Shown here in pieces: positions 33,201 to 46,400 of a DNA stretch of 64,000 nt. Under the pieces are notes generated by a model that was given only the letters and a program-made list of their open reading frames with translations, did no database searches and was not told the DNA's origin. Origin of the DNA: Distichodus sexfasciatus (Eukaryota; Chordata; Actinopteri; Characiformes; Distichodontidae). The stretch's first letter is position 1; every line of letters begins with the position of its first letter. The position numbers were made by a program, and so were the translations under genes. The DNA lies in assembly GCA_032718565.1 (NCBI GenBank), contig JAVGVS010000242.1, positions 1 to 64,000 on the forward strand, given 5' to 3'.

Positions 33201-35269
33201 GATAATGGCTTCTGAGAGCTTCACATTTAATTCTTCTCAAGCTTTTGTAGCTAAATTTTTTCTTCTCCAACTGTGTTTTATGACCCTGTTGACTTTTTTT
33301 GCACAAAACGCTTGATTGTTCAGTGGTCACGCCTCAATAGCTTAGCTATTTCAAGAGTGTTGCATTCCTCTGAAAGGCATTTTTTCAATTTTTTACTTCT
33401 GTGTCAATTAAATCTCTTTGTTGGCCAATTTTACCTACAGTAAAGAAGCTGCATAATAATTATGCACACCTTGATATAGGATGTTACTCACTTTAGGCAA
33501 CACCCTCCTTAATTACACAAATACATATCACCTGAGAATGCTTAAATCCAATTAGCATTCAAGTTTATACAGCTTAGAATTAGAAAATATGCACAGAAAT
33601 AGTGATAAGGTCAACACACTCACTCGCATAATAATTGTGCACACAGTGTAATGTGTGACTTTTAACAGCAGTTTCTGTGACACTTTGAAACACTAAGCAT
33701 TGAAAAAAGACATTACCTGAAATGCCTGTTTTTGCTGCTCAACAGATTCCACGAATTCTGCATTCGGGGCTGGTGCATCGTGGGAAAGAAGCAGACCTGT
33801 CCATATTGTAATGAAAAAGTCGACCTCAAGCAAATGATGAAAAACCCGTATCCTCACAGTTCACCCCATTTCCCATTAGATTTCCTTAAAGTAGAGCTTC
33901 GGTCAATTTCAACATTTAGCTCTATTGTTCATTTTCATGGAGTGCCGTCAGTAGCGACAAAAATGACAAAAAAAATGGTGCTGCCTACACGACTTATCCT
34001 CCTTCTAGTTTTCGCACCCTGGCAACCGGAACACTAACCACTCGTGGCAGGTTTTAACATGCTTTTAGTCTCTTAACATGCTTAAAATGTCAGTACAAGT
34101 GATAGACAACGTGAACCGGTTCCTTACAAGACAGCACAGTGCATATGTAACTGCATTACTTCTGAAAGAACTGTATAAAACAGAGTTTATTCAGGCAGTC
34201 ATACAGATTTGTTTACTCTCGTCGCTTCCGGTTAAGTCCACACTAGTCAATGCATGATGTTTGAACTGCTAACTAGATGGGTTCTGCTGTTCTACTATAC
34301 ATTCAGTCATGGCAACCATACAATGTAGTTACCTATCTTTCGATCAGGTTTCAATGGCAAATTTTCCATGTCCTCTTTTAAGACGACGCTGATCGTTCAC
34401 TTCAAAGAGCTGACTCTAAAAGCTGTGTTGTTGGAGCTATGCAGGCTCAGCTGTGATATAACCACAACAATTTTGGGATACAGGGGAACACGAGCTGGAC
34501 AGCCGACTAGTGTGGACTTTGCCGTACAGTATGTGTCTGCCTGAATAAACACTGTTTTATACTGTTCTTTCAGAACTGCTGCAGTTACATTTACAAGCGT
34601 TTTCTTGTTAGGAACCAGTTCACATTGCCTAGCACTTGTAATGACATTTTGAGCATGTTGAGCTAAAAGGAGCATAAGTCGGCGTAGGCAGCACCAATTA
34701 TTGTCGTTTTTGTCGCTACTGACGGCACTCCGTGGCAATGAACAATACAGCTAAATGTTGAAATTGACCAAAATTCTTCTTTAAGTATTTCTTAAGGTGG
34801 ACTTCAGTAAATTGGCTCTGGAAGGAATAGCATACCATACACCATTGTACAACCTCACTTCTTTTCTATCACTAGATTGATGATGCTAATTCCTTCCAGT
34901 TTATGATGATTTCCTTTAGCATGACATTCAAAACATTATACATTTCCATAGATCTTCTGTTGGGTATTAGCTTTGGTTAGTGGGTTATTGACTGAGGTTG
35001 GCCTTAGTGCTATATTTTCTATGTTTCGTTGTCGCCCAGATGTACAGTATAATAAGAGACAAAGTTTATCATCAGAGTTTTTTAACATTTTAACATTGAC
35101 CTTTGTCTTGTCTTATGCTCTGTCTCCTTCCTTAATTCTCAGTCCCAGCTGGGAGAGGACTCATGTTTTATATGGGCAGCTTTTGGACTGGCTGAGGTAT
35201 CTGGTTGCCTGGCAACCAGTTATCATTGGCATTGTGCACGGGATAAATTTCTCCCTCGGCCTGGAGTAA
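27265..35269 (+). CDS. rnf175: RNF175/RNF121-type multi-pass membrane RING-H2 ubiquitin ligase
   Basis: Exons: 28198-28244 (first firmly supported), 30268-30409, 30992-31146, 31272-31379, 31870-31990, 32630-32763, 33746-33847 and 35149-35269 (TAA). All junctions keep frame. A further first exon, 27265-27285 (MAALQPQ, then CAG|GTAGCC), is likely in the CpG-rich promoter; joining it would need the second exon to begin at 28174. The protein is about 309 residues from 28198. Landmarks are HAKHRGHEAMHAEMVLILIA, QMWVVPLYFTIKLYWWRF, FRATRKPL and FYGLYYGV. About five membrane segments precede a RING-H2 domain (CAVC, CNH, HEFC, CPYC), followed by YGQLLDWLRYLVAWQPVIIG and the C-terminus LGLE. The human relatives RNF121 and RNF175 are ER/Golgi E3 ligases of about 327 residues. 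I chose rnf175 over rnf121 because TRIM2 is its neighbour here, as in human. Confidence 0.92.
28345..28563 (-). repeat. tRNA-derived SINE, family A
   Basis: Full-length reverse copy in rnf175 intron 2: TTATTTGTCATTGTGCACAC, GTGACCTATGCATTTGAACC, then head CCGATCATGGAGCAAGC and TCTAACCATTATACTACC. Confidence 0.65.
28564..30260. other. rnf175 intron, no gene seen
   Basis: AT-rich intron between the exons ending at 28244 and starting at 30268. Apart from the SINE before it I see no recognisable element. The short open frames look like chance. Confidence 0.4.
30529..30945 (-). repeat. Two adjacent SINE family A copies
   Basis: One full reverse copy (30,529-30,773) is followed by a partial one (about 30,774-30,945) that starts again at GACCTCTGCGTTTAATCCGT. 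They lie between rnf175 exons and end 46 bp before the exon at 30,992. Confidence 0.65.
32930..33560. mobile_element. Rearranged Tc1-like element forming an inverted repeat
   Basis: About 170 bp at 32,940-33,110 (ATCACTCTTGAAATAGCTAA, AAAAAGTCAACAGGGTCATA) is repeated inverted at about 33,195-33,372 with a spacer of about 85 bp. The translation resembles a Tc1 N-terminal helix-turn-helix (EIAKLL...GHKTQ). The right flank (33,430-33,560) matches, inverted, the flank of the Tc1 remnant at 9,240-9,350. Confidence 0.65.
33885..34790. mobile_element. Fold-back element in the last rnf175 intron
   Basis: The left arm starts CTTAAAGTAGAGCTTCGGTC and runs to about 34,250. The right arm mirrors it from about 34,500 to TTCTTTAAGTATT near 34,790 (GAACAATACAGCTAAATGTT is the complement of the left-end block). 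The centre carries near-duplicate AACATGCTTTTAG/AACATGCTTAAAA. No coding capacity. Confidence 0.6.
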
Positions 35270-35954
35270 AGGAAGGATTTAGCATGTGTTCACTTCTGGA
35301 ATATTTGTTCGTAAATGATGAACTTCATAATGTAGCATAGGCTGTGGCTTTTGTAAGTTTGAAATGATTTTACAGAGTACAAGAGTTGCAGCAGTCGCCT
35401 CAGCCCTTTTCAATATCATCAAAAAATGAAGTCATGTTGTCATATGAAGTCATGCTGTTTACAGCTTTTTCCTCAAAGAAGGTCTTAATCACTTTTATTG
35501 AAACGGTGCCTCGTGAAGTAAGCTTATTCCTGTAAGAGTAAGGCTTGTTGCCATTTCTTTTAACAATTAGTATTTTGATTATTGATCATAATTACTGTTA
35601 AATCTCTTATTATACAATATGTTTGCCTTTTTCTAGATCATTAGAAATGTTTATTGCTGTTGTTTTCTCCACATGCCATTCTAGACCGACCTTGGCCAAT
35701 ATTTTTTTTCTTCGTTAAAGGCTACATATCTTGTTAGTTCACTTAAAAAGGAATGAAGGCAGGCTATTCTGAACTTCACACACCCTCCTGCATACAACAG
35801 TGTTCCCGTGTAGTTATGTATCATTATACATAATTTGATTATGGCATTAATTTGCATTTGATGTTTTTAATTAACAACATTTTTCCAAATTATTTTCCTA
35901 TGAAGCTGAGATGAGTGTAAGGTGAAGATTGTGAGAAAGACCACATCTACTTTT

Positions 35955-36150
35955 TAAAAAACATTTTATGGCATTTAGTAGACGCTCTTATCCAGAGCGA
36001 CTTCCATTTTCCTTAATTCAGGGACAGTTTCCCTGAGAGCAACTTGGGGTTAAGTGTTTTGTCAGAGACGCAATGATGGTAGTGATGAAGGTAGGATTTG
36101 AACCCACAACCTCTAAGTCCAGAGCTGATTATCCTAACCACTACCATTAG
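35955..36150. repeat. Teleost GGCATTTAG..GACGCTCTTATCC repeat
   Basis: TGGCATTTAGTAGACGCTCT and ATCCAGAGCGACTTCCATTT, then GATTTGAACCCACAACCTC near a tRNA-like B box. This is a widespread fish repeat. Other copies lie at 45,190-45,375 and, partially, at 25,790-25,960 and 42,090-42,210. Confidence 0.6.
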
Positions 36151-36616
36151 CCTTCTTCCATTTCTTGCTAGCTTGCTTTAATATCCACTCCCATCTCTCC
36201 CATTTCTTGTGACTAAACCTTTGTGTACACCTACCTAGATCCATCTTGGTTTCGTGTGGGGATGCACCAATCCAATTTTTCAGTGACGTTACAGATTATG
36301 GTACCTGGGCTTGGAGTATTGACCAGTGCCAAGTGCCAGTCCTGTACTAGTGACTGGAATCTTTCTGTTATGTAAATGATAACCTCAGAATGTGAAACAA
36401 ACTAACACATTCTAACCTGAAATGAAATGACAGTTTACAACTAGCAAATCCAGTCCTGGTCGGTACATGTTCCAGTATCCTACTCCAGCTATTTGAGACA
36501 ATATTCGACTGATATCTGATATTGTTGGATTGGTGCAGCTCTAGGTTTGTGCTTTGTGTTTAACGGAGTTCATTGTTGTTCTATGTTGCATTTCCTTAAA
36601 GTGGCTATTCTCTGCT

Positions 36617-37180
36617 AGGGGTGGACGATCAAATATACTCCATATATCTCAACTTGTTTCATGCGCGATGTAGTAAATGACTATATCGTGAAAGTTGAGT
36701 ACAAATCCTCACGTTAATGTTTAAACAGACAGCATGTACTTCACTTCCTAGTTTCATTTTTCTGCCCTCTTAAAGCAGACAGCTCACTCCCCTGCCCTTC
36801 CAGAAAACTCTCCTAGCGCATGTGCGTTTGGTACCGGAAGCGGAGGGAAGCGAACACATGTAGAGAGAGAAGTAATTGCCTAAGTGATTTCAGAGACATT
36901 CATTTGGAGATGGAAGCGGCAAACTTGTTTCTGAAGAAAAACTGCACACTGACATTCATCGCAACTCTCATGTGGAATGCCAGCACTCGCAAAAATGCTA
37001 CAGTTCAGTCAAATCCTCCATTTTATTACAGACAAAACTCATAGCTGATAAATAACAACCAACAAATGTAGCATTTATGCAGTGATTTGGAGGAAATTTT
37101 AAGGTATCAAGATATGTATTTTGTGTCGCAATATAGCTTTAAAAATTTGTGATTGTTTTTAGGCCATATCGCCCAGCCCT
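36617..37180. mobile_element. Non-autonomous hAT-like element
   Basis: The left end CTAGGGGTGGACGATC and the right end, reversed, AATAGGGCTGGGCGATAT are inverted repeats of a type common in fish hAT-related elements. The middle block is shared in inverse orientation with 14,396-14,800. Confidence 0.55.
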
Positions 37181-37966
37181 ATTCTCTACCTGGTGTCAGT
37201 TTGTTTAGAATCTGTTCTTCTCCAGCCTTAACTGTATTCTCATGTTTAGGTACTTCTTCGTCTCCAATGCAATGTGTTGCCTTCTTTTAAACACTTCTTT
37301 CCCCTTTCCAGACCTTGCCCCACTCCCACCCTCCAGATTTAACTTTTCTTGCCCATTTTCTGACTACTTGGGCATGTCATGTTTCTAAGTATTTCCCATT
37401 ATTGTGCTACTTTGCCCTATGCTTTAGATTTGATCGATCCAGACCTGTTCTCACATTTCTGCCCCTTGGACTGGTGTCTTCTCTGAGGATTAATTTCAGT
37501 GGTGGCAAAATCCAGTCTGGAAGCTCTGGTGTCCATCAGGTTTTGTCTCCAATTTTAGGTCGTGGTTCATACCTGATCCTAGGTAGAAAATGAATAGAAC
37601 TCACTCATCATGTAAGATAGAAACTTTGATGGTCAGCAACTCTGCAGGACGGAATTTTCCCTCCACTGCTTTACTTCATCTTTGCTGCCTTTTTGTAAGG
37701 ACTACAACGTCCGCACTCACATTAGTTCTTTGCACTCTTAGCTGATGCAGCTATTACCTCCCAGAACTCCTGCCTAAACTCTAATCCCACTAATGTTTTG
37801 CAGATTAAACACAGTCTAAATATGAAAATTGTGCAGTTCAGTTCATACAGGTCTGCAAAGGGAGTGTAGTGTTTTAATTAGTAGCAGGGTATGGGATTAT
37901 TTAAATGAGACTGAGAACATTATTCTGTATTGAGTCAAGTTTGAACACCAAAGCCAAAATTTATAG

Positions 37967-38213
37967 GGCCAATTTCCCAGTCGAGGATTAAGCCTAGTCC
38001 GAGACTAGCTTTGAGTTTGAATGATGAATCACCATTGGTACTACAATTAAGTCCAAGATTAGGCTTAATCCATGAGCAAGAAACCAACGCATAGGGCTGA
38101 TTTCTTGAACAAGAATTAATCTTACACTTGGACTAAACTGCAGTGCCACTGGAGATTCACCACTGAAACTCAAAACTAGGCATAGGATTAATCATAGACT
38201 GGAAATTAGCCCA
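37967..38213. mobile_element. Palindromic MITE of about 245 bp
   Basis: The left end GGGCCAATTTCCCAGTC and the right end, reversed, GGGCTAATTTCCAGTCTATG mirror each other, with AGGATTAAGCCTAG/AGGATTAATCATAG inside and a second mirrored pair near the centre. No coding frame. Confidence 0.65.
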
Positions 38214-38486
38214 TTAAGTATTTCATATCATGTGACAGGAGGCCTTTACATTTGCACATTTACAGACTTTTCTTTTGAATAACGTATGTAATGTACTTTA
38301 TTTATTTTAGAGTTTTGCTTTGTGGGTAAGATTGTTTGTAAGTAGTACATTGAAGAACAAGTTACACCGTATTTATGGTTTGAGTTTGCATCTATGGCCA
38401 TCAGTTCATCATAACTGGTAATAATGTACTGATTTGTGTTGCTATCTTTATACAGTACATTATAAAGAGTACATACATGAAAGTTA

Positions 38487-38690
38487 AAGTGAGTAATTAT
38501 TTGTCATTGTCAACACACCACAGCACAGCACACAGTGCGCCACAACGAAATGTGACCTCTCCTATCCGTGAATGAGCAGTGGGCAGCTAACATGGGCAGT
38601 GCCTGGGTGGTACCTCAGTGGTAGCTTTACCAGTCTGGGATTCAAACCGGCGACCTTCTGAACAACCATTAGGCCAAGAACTGCCCCAAG
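38487..38690 (-). repeat. tRNA-derived SINE, family A
   Basis: Reverse copy with TTATTTGTCATTGTCAACAC, AAATGTGACCTCTCC and a degraded head (GATTCAAACCGGCGACCTT). Confidence 0.6.
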
Positions 38691-38879
38691 CATGCAAATT
38701 TAATTAGGCATAACTCTTTGAACTGTTCTTGCTTTCAGACTTTCTGCCACAGTGTTCCAGTTAAGTGTGACATTTTCTTAGAACTTTTGAACTAGTAATT
38801 AAAACATGCGAAAGAAATTTTGTGATCCTTTGACTTGTGCTTAGGATTTGACAAACCAGACATTTCTGCAGTCAACATT

Positions 38880-40476
38880 TTATTGTTATTCAGAATCAAT
38901 GATGATTGAGAAGATGATACCAAGGTTAGAAATCCAAGCAGGCATATTGTGGTCTTTAAACTTTGAGCAAGCCGACTTCAATTACGGTGACAAATGTTAA
39001 GGCATTTTTGTACAGGACGTGAAACATTCAAATGATAATTTTACTAGTAAACAAAACATTCTTTCATTGCCTTTTTTCATCATTTCAAATAAAATGTATA
39101 TACAGGCATCAACAATCATTAAGCAACACCAACAAAAAGATAAAAAACAATTTGAGAAAGAAATATGACCATAAAAATTAAAATGGCCAATATGGAAGCT
39201 TCAATCTGGACCAGTACTGAATTATTGTTGCATGGATGATTGGACCTGTCTTAGTTATTCTGTCATTTCTAATGTTTGTGTGTGTGAAACATGCCCCTAA
39301 GAAACTCTACCATATACATCACAACAATTTGTAAAACATTGAATGGGACAAGCATTATCAAAGTGTCCTTAACTACTGGCCGGAAAGGCAAGAAAAAAAA
39401 TCACACTGCAGAAAACCAAACAAGTGAAAACGTCTAGTCCACTTTACTTTGAAACATTATTCAAGATAAATACATAAATATAGAGATTTTTCCTTTTAAA
39501 TATTTTTAAATAAAAATAGAGGCCTAATATTCACTGATTAAAGATCTAGTGTTGTCCTTCATAGAAGCAGACAATGTGTTGCACAGATTTACCTTTAGGT
39601 TGTTACCCATACTCTGTTAACAAGACAATTGTTACACTAACTGGATTAGTAAGAAATAAGTGATTAAAGCAGTTAACATGGTCTAAAGAAGTATTTGGAG
39701 GCTAGCGGTCCTGTTAATGCTATAAACTTTTTAAATAGCAAAATAATTATTTCAGCACAACCAATTCATCAGCCTCCCAGTTTCATTTGACTGATATCAG
39801 CTAATTTCAGATAAATAGTAAGTAGCAGTAAATAAAATTAGCAGTATTTGTAACAACAGAAAAGCTGAAATTATAATTAAAAACCTTTTGAAATGAAAGG
39901 CAGAAGATGGATCCTGCAACCATAATTTATGTGGTCATTGCGTAGTTTATTCACCAGAGGGCAGTACTACAACTACCCACTGGTTCACAACCATGTTGGG
40001 GAAAATGTTTTTCTGGGAAAAAATAAGTATTCTGATATTTTAATCCTCCAATATCATTTTTGGTCCTGCTCTAGTGTTTATTGCACAAATATAAAGAAAA
40101 CCCCCGATTTGAAAGTAATGGGAAGCATATCAGCAGCTTTGTGCATTCAACTATCATCGTGTTTTCACATGCTTTCTTCAGTCTTGGCATCAAAAGAATT
40201 TGTAGAGACTTGAGTAAAGTGAGTATGAGGCAAAGGCATCCAAAAGCTGCTAATGAATTTACAAAGCTTTAACCTCCGTAATATTCATCAGATATTAAAT
40301 ACAATGCAAAACGTAAGTATTTTCAAGCCATCCAAGGCCATTCCAGCAAGAGGGTGGGGGCAAGGGGTTAACACAGAGAAAACATAGAGTATCTGCAGAT
40401 GAAGTGCAAAGGGTTTGAGACACACACTACACCTGTGGCGTCCATAAAGCATCGTCTTGTTACACTAGCTTCTAGA
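38880..40476 (-). other. Probable trim2 3' UTR
   Basis: This 1.6-kb stretch after the trim2 stop codon has almost none of the repeats that fill the surrounding DNA, which is typical of a long neuronal 3' UTR. A minus-strand AATAAA (plus TTTATT near 38,879-38,884) could be the polyadenylation signal. I see no gene in it. The assignment is inference. Confidence 0.35.
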
Positions 40477-43400
40477 TCACTGAAGATAACGATACACCTT
40501 GAAACAGTGATTCCCAGAGTCAGCCACCACAACATGGCCATCAGAGGTCAGCGCCAGACCCTGCGGCCCATAAAGAGGATCTGCAGCCGTGTTGATGTAG
40601 GAGAGGAAGGAGCCGCTGCCGTCAAACACCTGACATGGCGGATTGCAAAGCAGGCAACATTTTTTAAATGCAATTATGGTACCATTAAGGTAATCGCAAA
40701 ATCATCAATTGGATACTACATTGATTTCATGATTTGAGTTAAGAACTCAAAAAATGTAAAAAGAAAATCTATACTGAAACTGTTGTGTGCAGTTATTAGT
40801 TTTTCTTCTGTGTTCTGTACCTGTATGCGGCTATTTCCCCAGTCAGCCACAATAATATTCCCATTAATGTCGACAGCAACACCAGTGGGCGCGTTGAACT
40901 GACCATTGCCTTCGCCATTTGAACCAAACTTGAGCAGGAACTCGCCTTCAGCACTGAACACCTGTAGAAAAGGACAAAACAGTCAAAAACAGTCAAAACA
41001 AGGAAATTCTACAATAGAAGTTATTGGATGCATGGAGGAAGTATCTATATTTTTCTGATCTGTAACATTACAACTGCTATATTCTTCAACTAATGATAAT
41101 TATTCAGTTACTTTGTGATAAAGTTACAGAAATATGGATTTTTTTTTGCTAGATCTCAATCATTAAAGAGTCTCGTTGTTGCCTCAAATCTGATTGTGTT
41201 CACACATTTAACTGCAAAACTCACCTTGACTGAGTGATTATGAAAGTCTGTGACAATTATTTCATTATTATTGTTGACTGCTGCAAAGTGGGGTCCTGCA
41301 CAAACAAAAAGTGCATGACAATACTGACCACAGTTTTTGTTTTGTCTAAAAAAAGATTAATATCCAGAAAATATTTCAACACTTTACCTGCAAACTGCTT
41401 GTCTCCATTCCCTCTGCTGCCAAACTTTGTTACAAGTTTCCCGCTGGGCTGGAAGATGAACACCATGCAGGCCTTGTTGTCTACCACAATGATGTGGCCG
41501 TTCTGATCCACTGACACACCCTTGGGCCCCATCAGTCTCCCCGAGCCCAGCTTAGCCTGTTAAGCAGCACATTTTCAATTTTAGTAAAGTATGATGCACT
41601 GTTTTAATTAATTTATTTTATTAATAATTTAATCTATTTTAATTACATACAAAAGCATTTAAAAGTCTGCAAAAGCCCTTAAAATCAACAATGTGTGAAT
41701 GAAGAAATGTATTACATTACATTTAATTACATTTACAGTCTTTAGCAGTTTAAGAGCCTTGCTCAGCAGCTCTGCTGTGGTTTCTGGGGATGTGAATACC
41801 AAATCATATGACCACCAACACAGGGTTTCAGTCACTGACACCAACTGTCAAAGCCTGGTTCTGAATACAAAATACAACCAACACAAACCAACAGACCATC
41901 AACAGGCCACCCATACTTAATATAAGTAACATTATTTGTCTTGAAATGATCTTAAAATGGGGTGGCTGATGACCTTATGGTAGGTATTGGCGATTCAAGT
42001 CAACACCTACCACTAGAGTCACTGGGTGGTCCTCCACCCAGCATTTATCATAATTATTTGACAAAAAATCAGCCCCTAGGTGACACGACTGGCCTGGGGC
42101 CCAATAAATGTAGTAGGATACTCGTCCATGGACTAAAAGGTTGCAGACTCAAATCCAGCTCTATCCTACCTCTAGAACTACCACTGAACCCCTGAGCAAG
42201 AGCCTTAAATCATATTTGTTCCAGAGAGATGGTGAAATTGGGAAATAGAGTCACAATGGATAATAGAGGCTTCTAAATACTGTAAATGTAGATTATAAAC
42301 AAACATCATGCACAATTAGCTGACTAGTTAAGAATAATTTTTACAATTAGTTTACTAGTTTACAATTAGTTTTACAATAATTAGTTTACTGACTAAAACT
42401 AGAATAAGAGTTGCAATAAATAAAATATCTTCACCTTTCCTACAGAGTAAGTTCAAATACCGTTATTTCCAACCAAGTGGAATTTGACCTAATATCCTAC
42501 ATTAGATACCTTGGCCATTATCCTTTTGTGGAATCCACAGTAATTCCTCTGCCTCAGTTTAGTGCATTGCTCAGCATGTCACATGACTAAGGTACTAGGG
42601 TTAAGTTTGCTGTTGGTCGTGTAATGGTTAGGGAGTTCGCCACCTGATCGTAAGGTCATCCGTTTGAATCCCGGACCAATTAATGTACCACTGAGATAGT
42701 CATGAGCAAGGTGCTGTCCCCACACACTGCTCCCTGGGCTCTACCCACTGCTCCTTAATGGATGGGTCAAATGCAAAGGTCACATTTTGTTGTGGTGCAC
42801 TGTGTGCTGTGCTGTGGTGTGTTCTCAATGGCAAATAATCAGTTCACTTCACTCAACTCACCTTGTATTTGCCGTCACTACTGAACATGCTGACCCACTT
42901 GTTGTCATAATCAGCGATGATGATATCGCCATTTGGATGAACAGCTACACCGGTAGGCCTCTGCATCTGCCCTGGGGTCCGGCCTCTTACTCCAAAACGA
43001 CTCTGGAACTCTCCCTGGTTAGAGAAGATCTAGACAACCAAAAAAAATTTTTATTGGTCAACAATAATTCAGAGATACGAAAGGAACAGCCTACTACCCT
43101 GCCATTTATAGACTTGAGTGGATACTAAAGCATTGAGGAATGGGTTGTGACGAGACTTCAGGTAGGAAGGTAACAAAGGTAAACGTTTTGAGGGGTGAGG
43201 AAGACGTTCTGAACGCACAGTATATCAATGAACAGTGACTTACTCTGCAACTTATGGAAGGACTGTTCAACAATTCATACCTTTGAAAATAAAAGGGTGA
43301 AATGGATAATGAAATGTTTTTTTTAATATTACAGGAGAAGCCGAAAAAAGAAGAAGAAGACAACTGTTAGGTTGGGGTGAAATGTATATTGGGGAAATGT

Positions 43401-46400
43401 TAAAGCTTATACATTTATATTGCTCTACAATGTTTGATGATGGTGTGTTATTGCATTCGATTTTACAATGTAAAATATGAGATGCGATCACCTGCACACA
43501 TTGATTATTGCTGTCTGCAATCAAAATACTTCCTGAGGAGGCTGCAACACCCTGTAGGTTGGTAAACTCTCCTTTGTTTCTTCCCTTTGTTCCTATGGGA
43601 CAATGAATTCAAAAACATGCTTAACCTGGGTTTCCACCCTATTTGTGTGACAGTGAAAAATGGACTACGTATGTGGAAAGAAAGATACAAAGGCCTCTGA
43701 GAGCAAGACATTAATTCCATGTACAGTATGTTTTTACGAAGAGAGTCACCAGAGAGAGAGACATCACCACACTTACCAATTCTGAAGATGAGATCATCTT
43801 CAATGGGATTCACCTTCTTTTTGGGGGTGCTGAACAAGCTTCCTCCTCTCCGTACCCCCTTCTGTCGACTCCTGCTGCCTGGAGATTTGGCACTCCGTCT
43901 TCTTGCCCCTCCATCGCTGGAACCTGTGGAGGCAGCATTGGCTCCTGAGGTGGTAGTGGGAGAATCATCTGGAGAACTGGTCACCTTTAACCTGAAAGGA
44001 CTTCCCTTAATATGCTGGTCATATAATCTCAGTGCCAGACTGAAATCCCCCTCCTTATGCAGAGTATAAAGTAACTCATAGGTTCCATTCTTATGGTCCA
44101 AGATCTCTCCATCCATGACACTGCCGTCCGGAGTAAAGACTTCCGCCGAGATGATGGCGTTGCCTGTTTTGCACAGTCCCCCAGACTTGTCTCTGGTGGT
44201 TATGATGACAGAAGTTGGTTGGCCTATGACACATTGCTCCAACCCCTCCCCGGACGCCTCAGTCTGGCTTGCCACAGCACTGGTAGTAATGATGGTCCCC
44301 AGGTTGTGAATGGACTTGCGAAGTCCTTCAACCTCCATCATGAGTTCTAGCTGATCATTTTCCTCAGGCTGAAGAGGAAGGCCCTGACTGGCCAGTGAAC
44401 TCAGTTTCTCACCAACATCCTTATGGGTTTGCAGAACAGCAACATCGCTTGCTCCTTGAAGGGTCTGTGTAGTTAGGTTGCAGTTACTGCTGATGGAAGC
44501 TTCCTGTTTAAGCAGAGTGTCTATCTGAGCCTGCAGGACCTAAATGTATAAACATAAAAACGGAAAAGTCGGGTGATCACTTAAAGAGCCTAGAAACATT
44601 CAAGGACAATCGTACTACTACCTTTATGAAAGTGAAAGTGTATGATTATTTGTCATTGTGAACACACCACAGCACAGCACACAGTTCACTACAACAAAAT
44701 GTGACCTTTGCATTCAACCCATCCAATAAAATTTATATGGTTCTTCTAATGACCTGAGTTTCAGGATACAGAAGCTAATATGAGATGAAAAAACAAACAA
44801 ACCACAAAACAACCTGAACCTAGAACCCAAAGATTATCAACCAATAACCCACAACCAAAACAAAAGAAATAAAATACAAAAGCACACAAGACCAAGACAA
44901 AAGCCACCAACCGAAATGAATGGGCAAACAAACCACTGTCGAGGAAAACATCAGAAGAAAATAACACGGAACCCACTAGTGTCCTCACAAGAGAACTATG
45001 AGCCAGCCAGTGACATGTATCCATTATAGTGTTGATTTAAGGAAACCAAAATACACTACAAAATACATTATGAAATATATTACAAGAGCAAAAAGTGAAA
45101 TATTCAATCAGCATACTGTACATATATAGTGTTTTGCTAATTTGGTTCCTATTCTGGTCAAAATTCCTACACAGACTAATGTATCATTTACAATTTAGCA
45201 GACGCTCTTATTCCCAGTGACTTCCATTTACAGGTTCTCTCTGGAGCAACTTGAGATTAAGGGCCCTATTCAGAGACCTAACGCTGGTAGTGCTGGAGGT
45301 AGGATAGAGTTGGATCTGAAACTTCAGCCACTTGGTTTGTCCAAAGGTGAGTATTTTACCACTTGACCACCACCTCAAATTCAAGTTTCAGGTCTGCTTT
45401 TGCAAATTCAAAGGTCTCTGCTTAGGAGATGCTGTGAATTCAACCATGACCTCACACATGCAAAGCATGCACTTGGATGATTTTGGAACTTTAAACACAA
45501 TACAAAATCATGTCATTAAAAGCCATGAAATAACTAGAATCATTCAATGACCTAAAATGGCATATGAAAAAAAAGTCTTTGATTATTAACAAATTTGTAG
45601 ATGTACTAATATGGGTCCTTTAAATCTATTCCACTGTATTCCAAATGATATTAGGCCAGCTCGGGGGTGAAGGGGCAGCTGAATCAGCAAGGGCTGTATG
45701 ATGTTGAATCATGGTATATACAGTACAATATGTTGGATGACTAATGTAACACATTTGTTGCATTGTGGCAGGGGTTTAGGAGAACTGGCGTAAGAAACAC
45801 ATTCCAAAGTGCAGGCTTGCTGTTGCTGTTTTACAAGCACAAACCTTCTGCTTTAATCCGTGGGTGACTTCTAACTCCATTAGCAGAACACTCTTACGTG
45901 TGTCCAGCGTCTTGTGTAGGTCATTAAAGGAGGTGTGTATATCTTCCTCTATAGTGTTCTTCTGAGCACTCAGCTGCTGCTGCAGATCCCTTAGAGTGTG
46001 TACTGCATCTCTTATCTGGGGCAGTCTGTTAATGAATAAGGAGTCAGTCAGTTTAGTCAATCAATAAACTCCTTACCTTTCCATAAATCTATATAGAAAA
46101 TGCATTCAGTAAGCTATTGTTGCATTCTGGTCTGAATTCAATCAAAAAACTGTCGGATTCCACTTGGGAATTTTTTTTATACTGTTCTCTTTATGAAAAA
46201 CTAAAAAAAAAAAAAACTTAACAACATCATAATATTGGTCTGTAATTTTAGGTATATGTTTTTGAGGGGAACAATTAATAACATGTTTTTTTCCATTTCA
46301 TTAGTTAGACCTTATATTTAATTAATCATTTGTTAGCCATTGTCCTTGTGGTCCAATGAACTCATACATTGCATTAGGTGTGCTGTGACTTGGGAAAACC

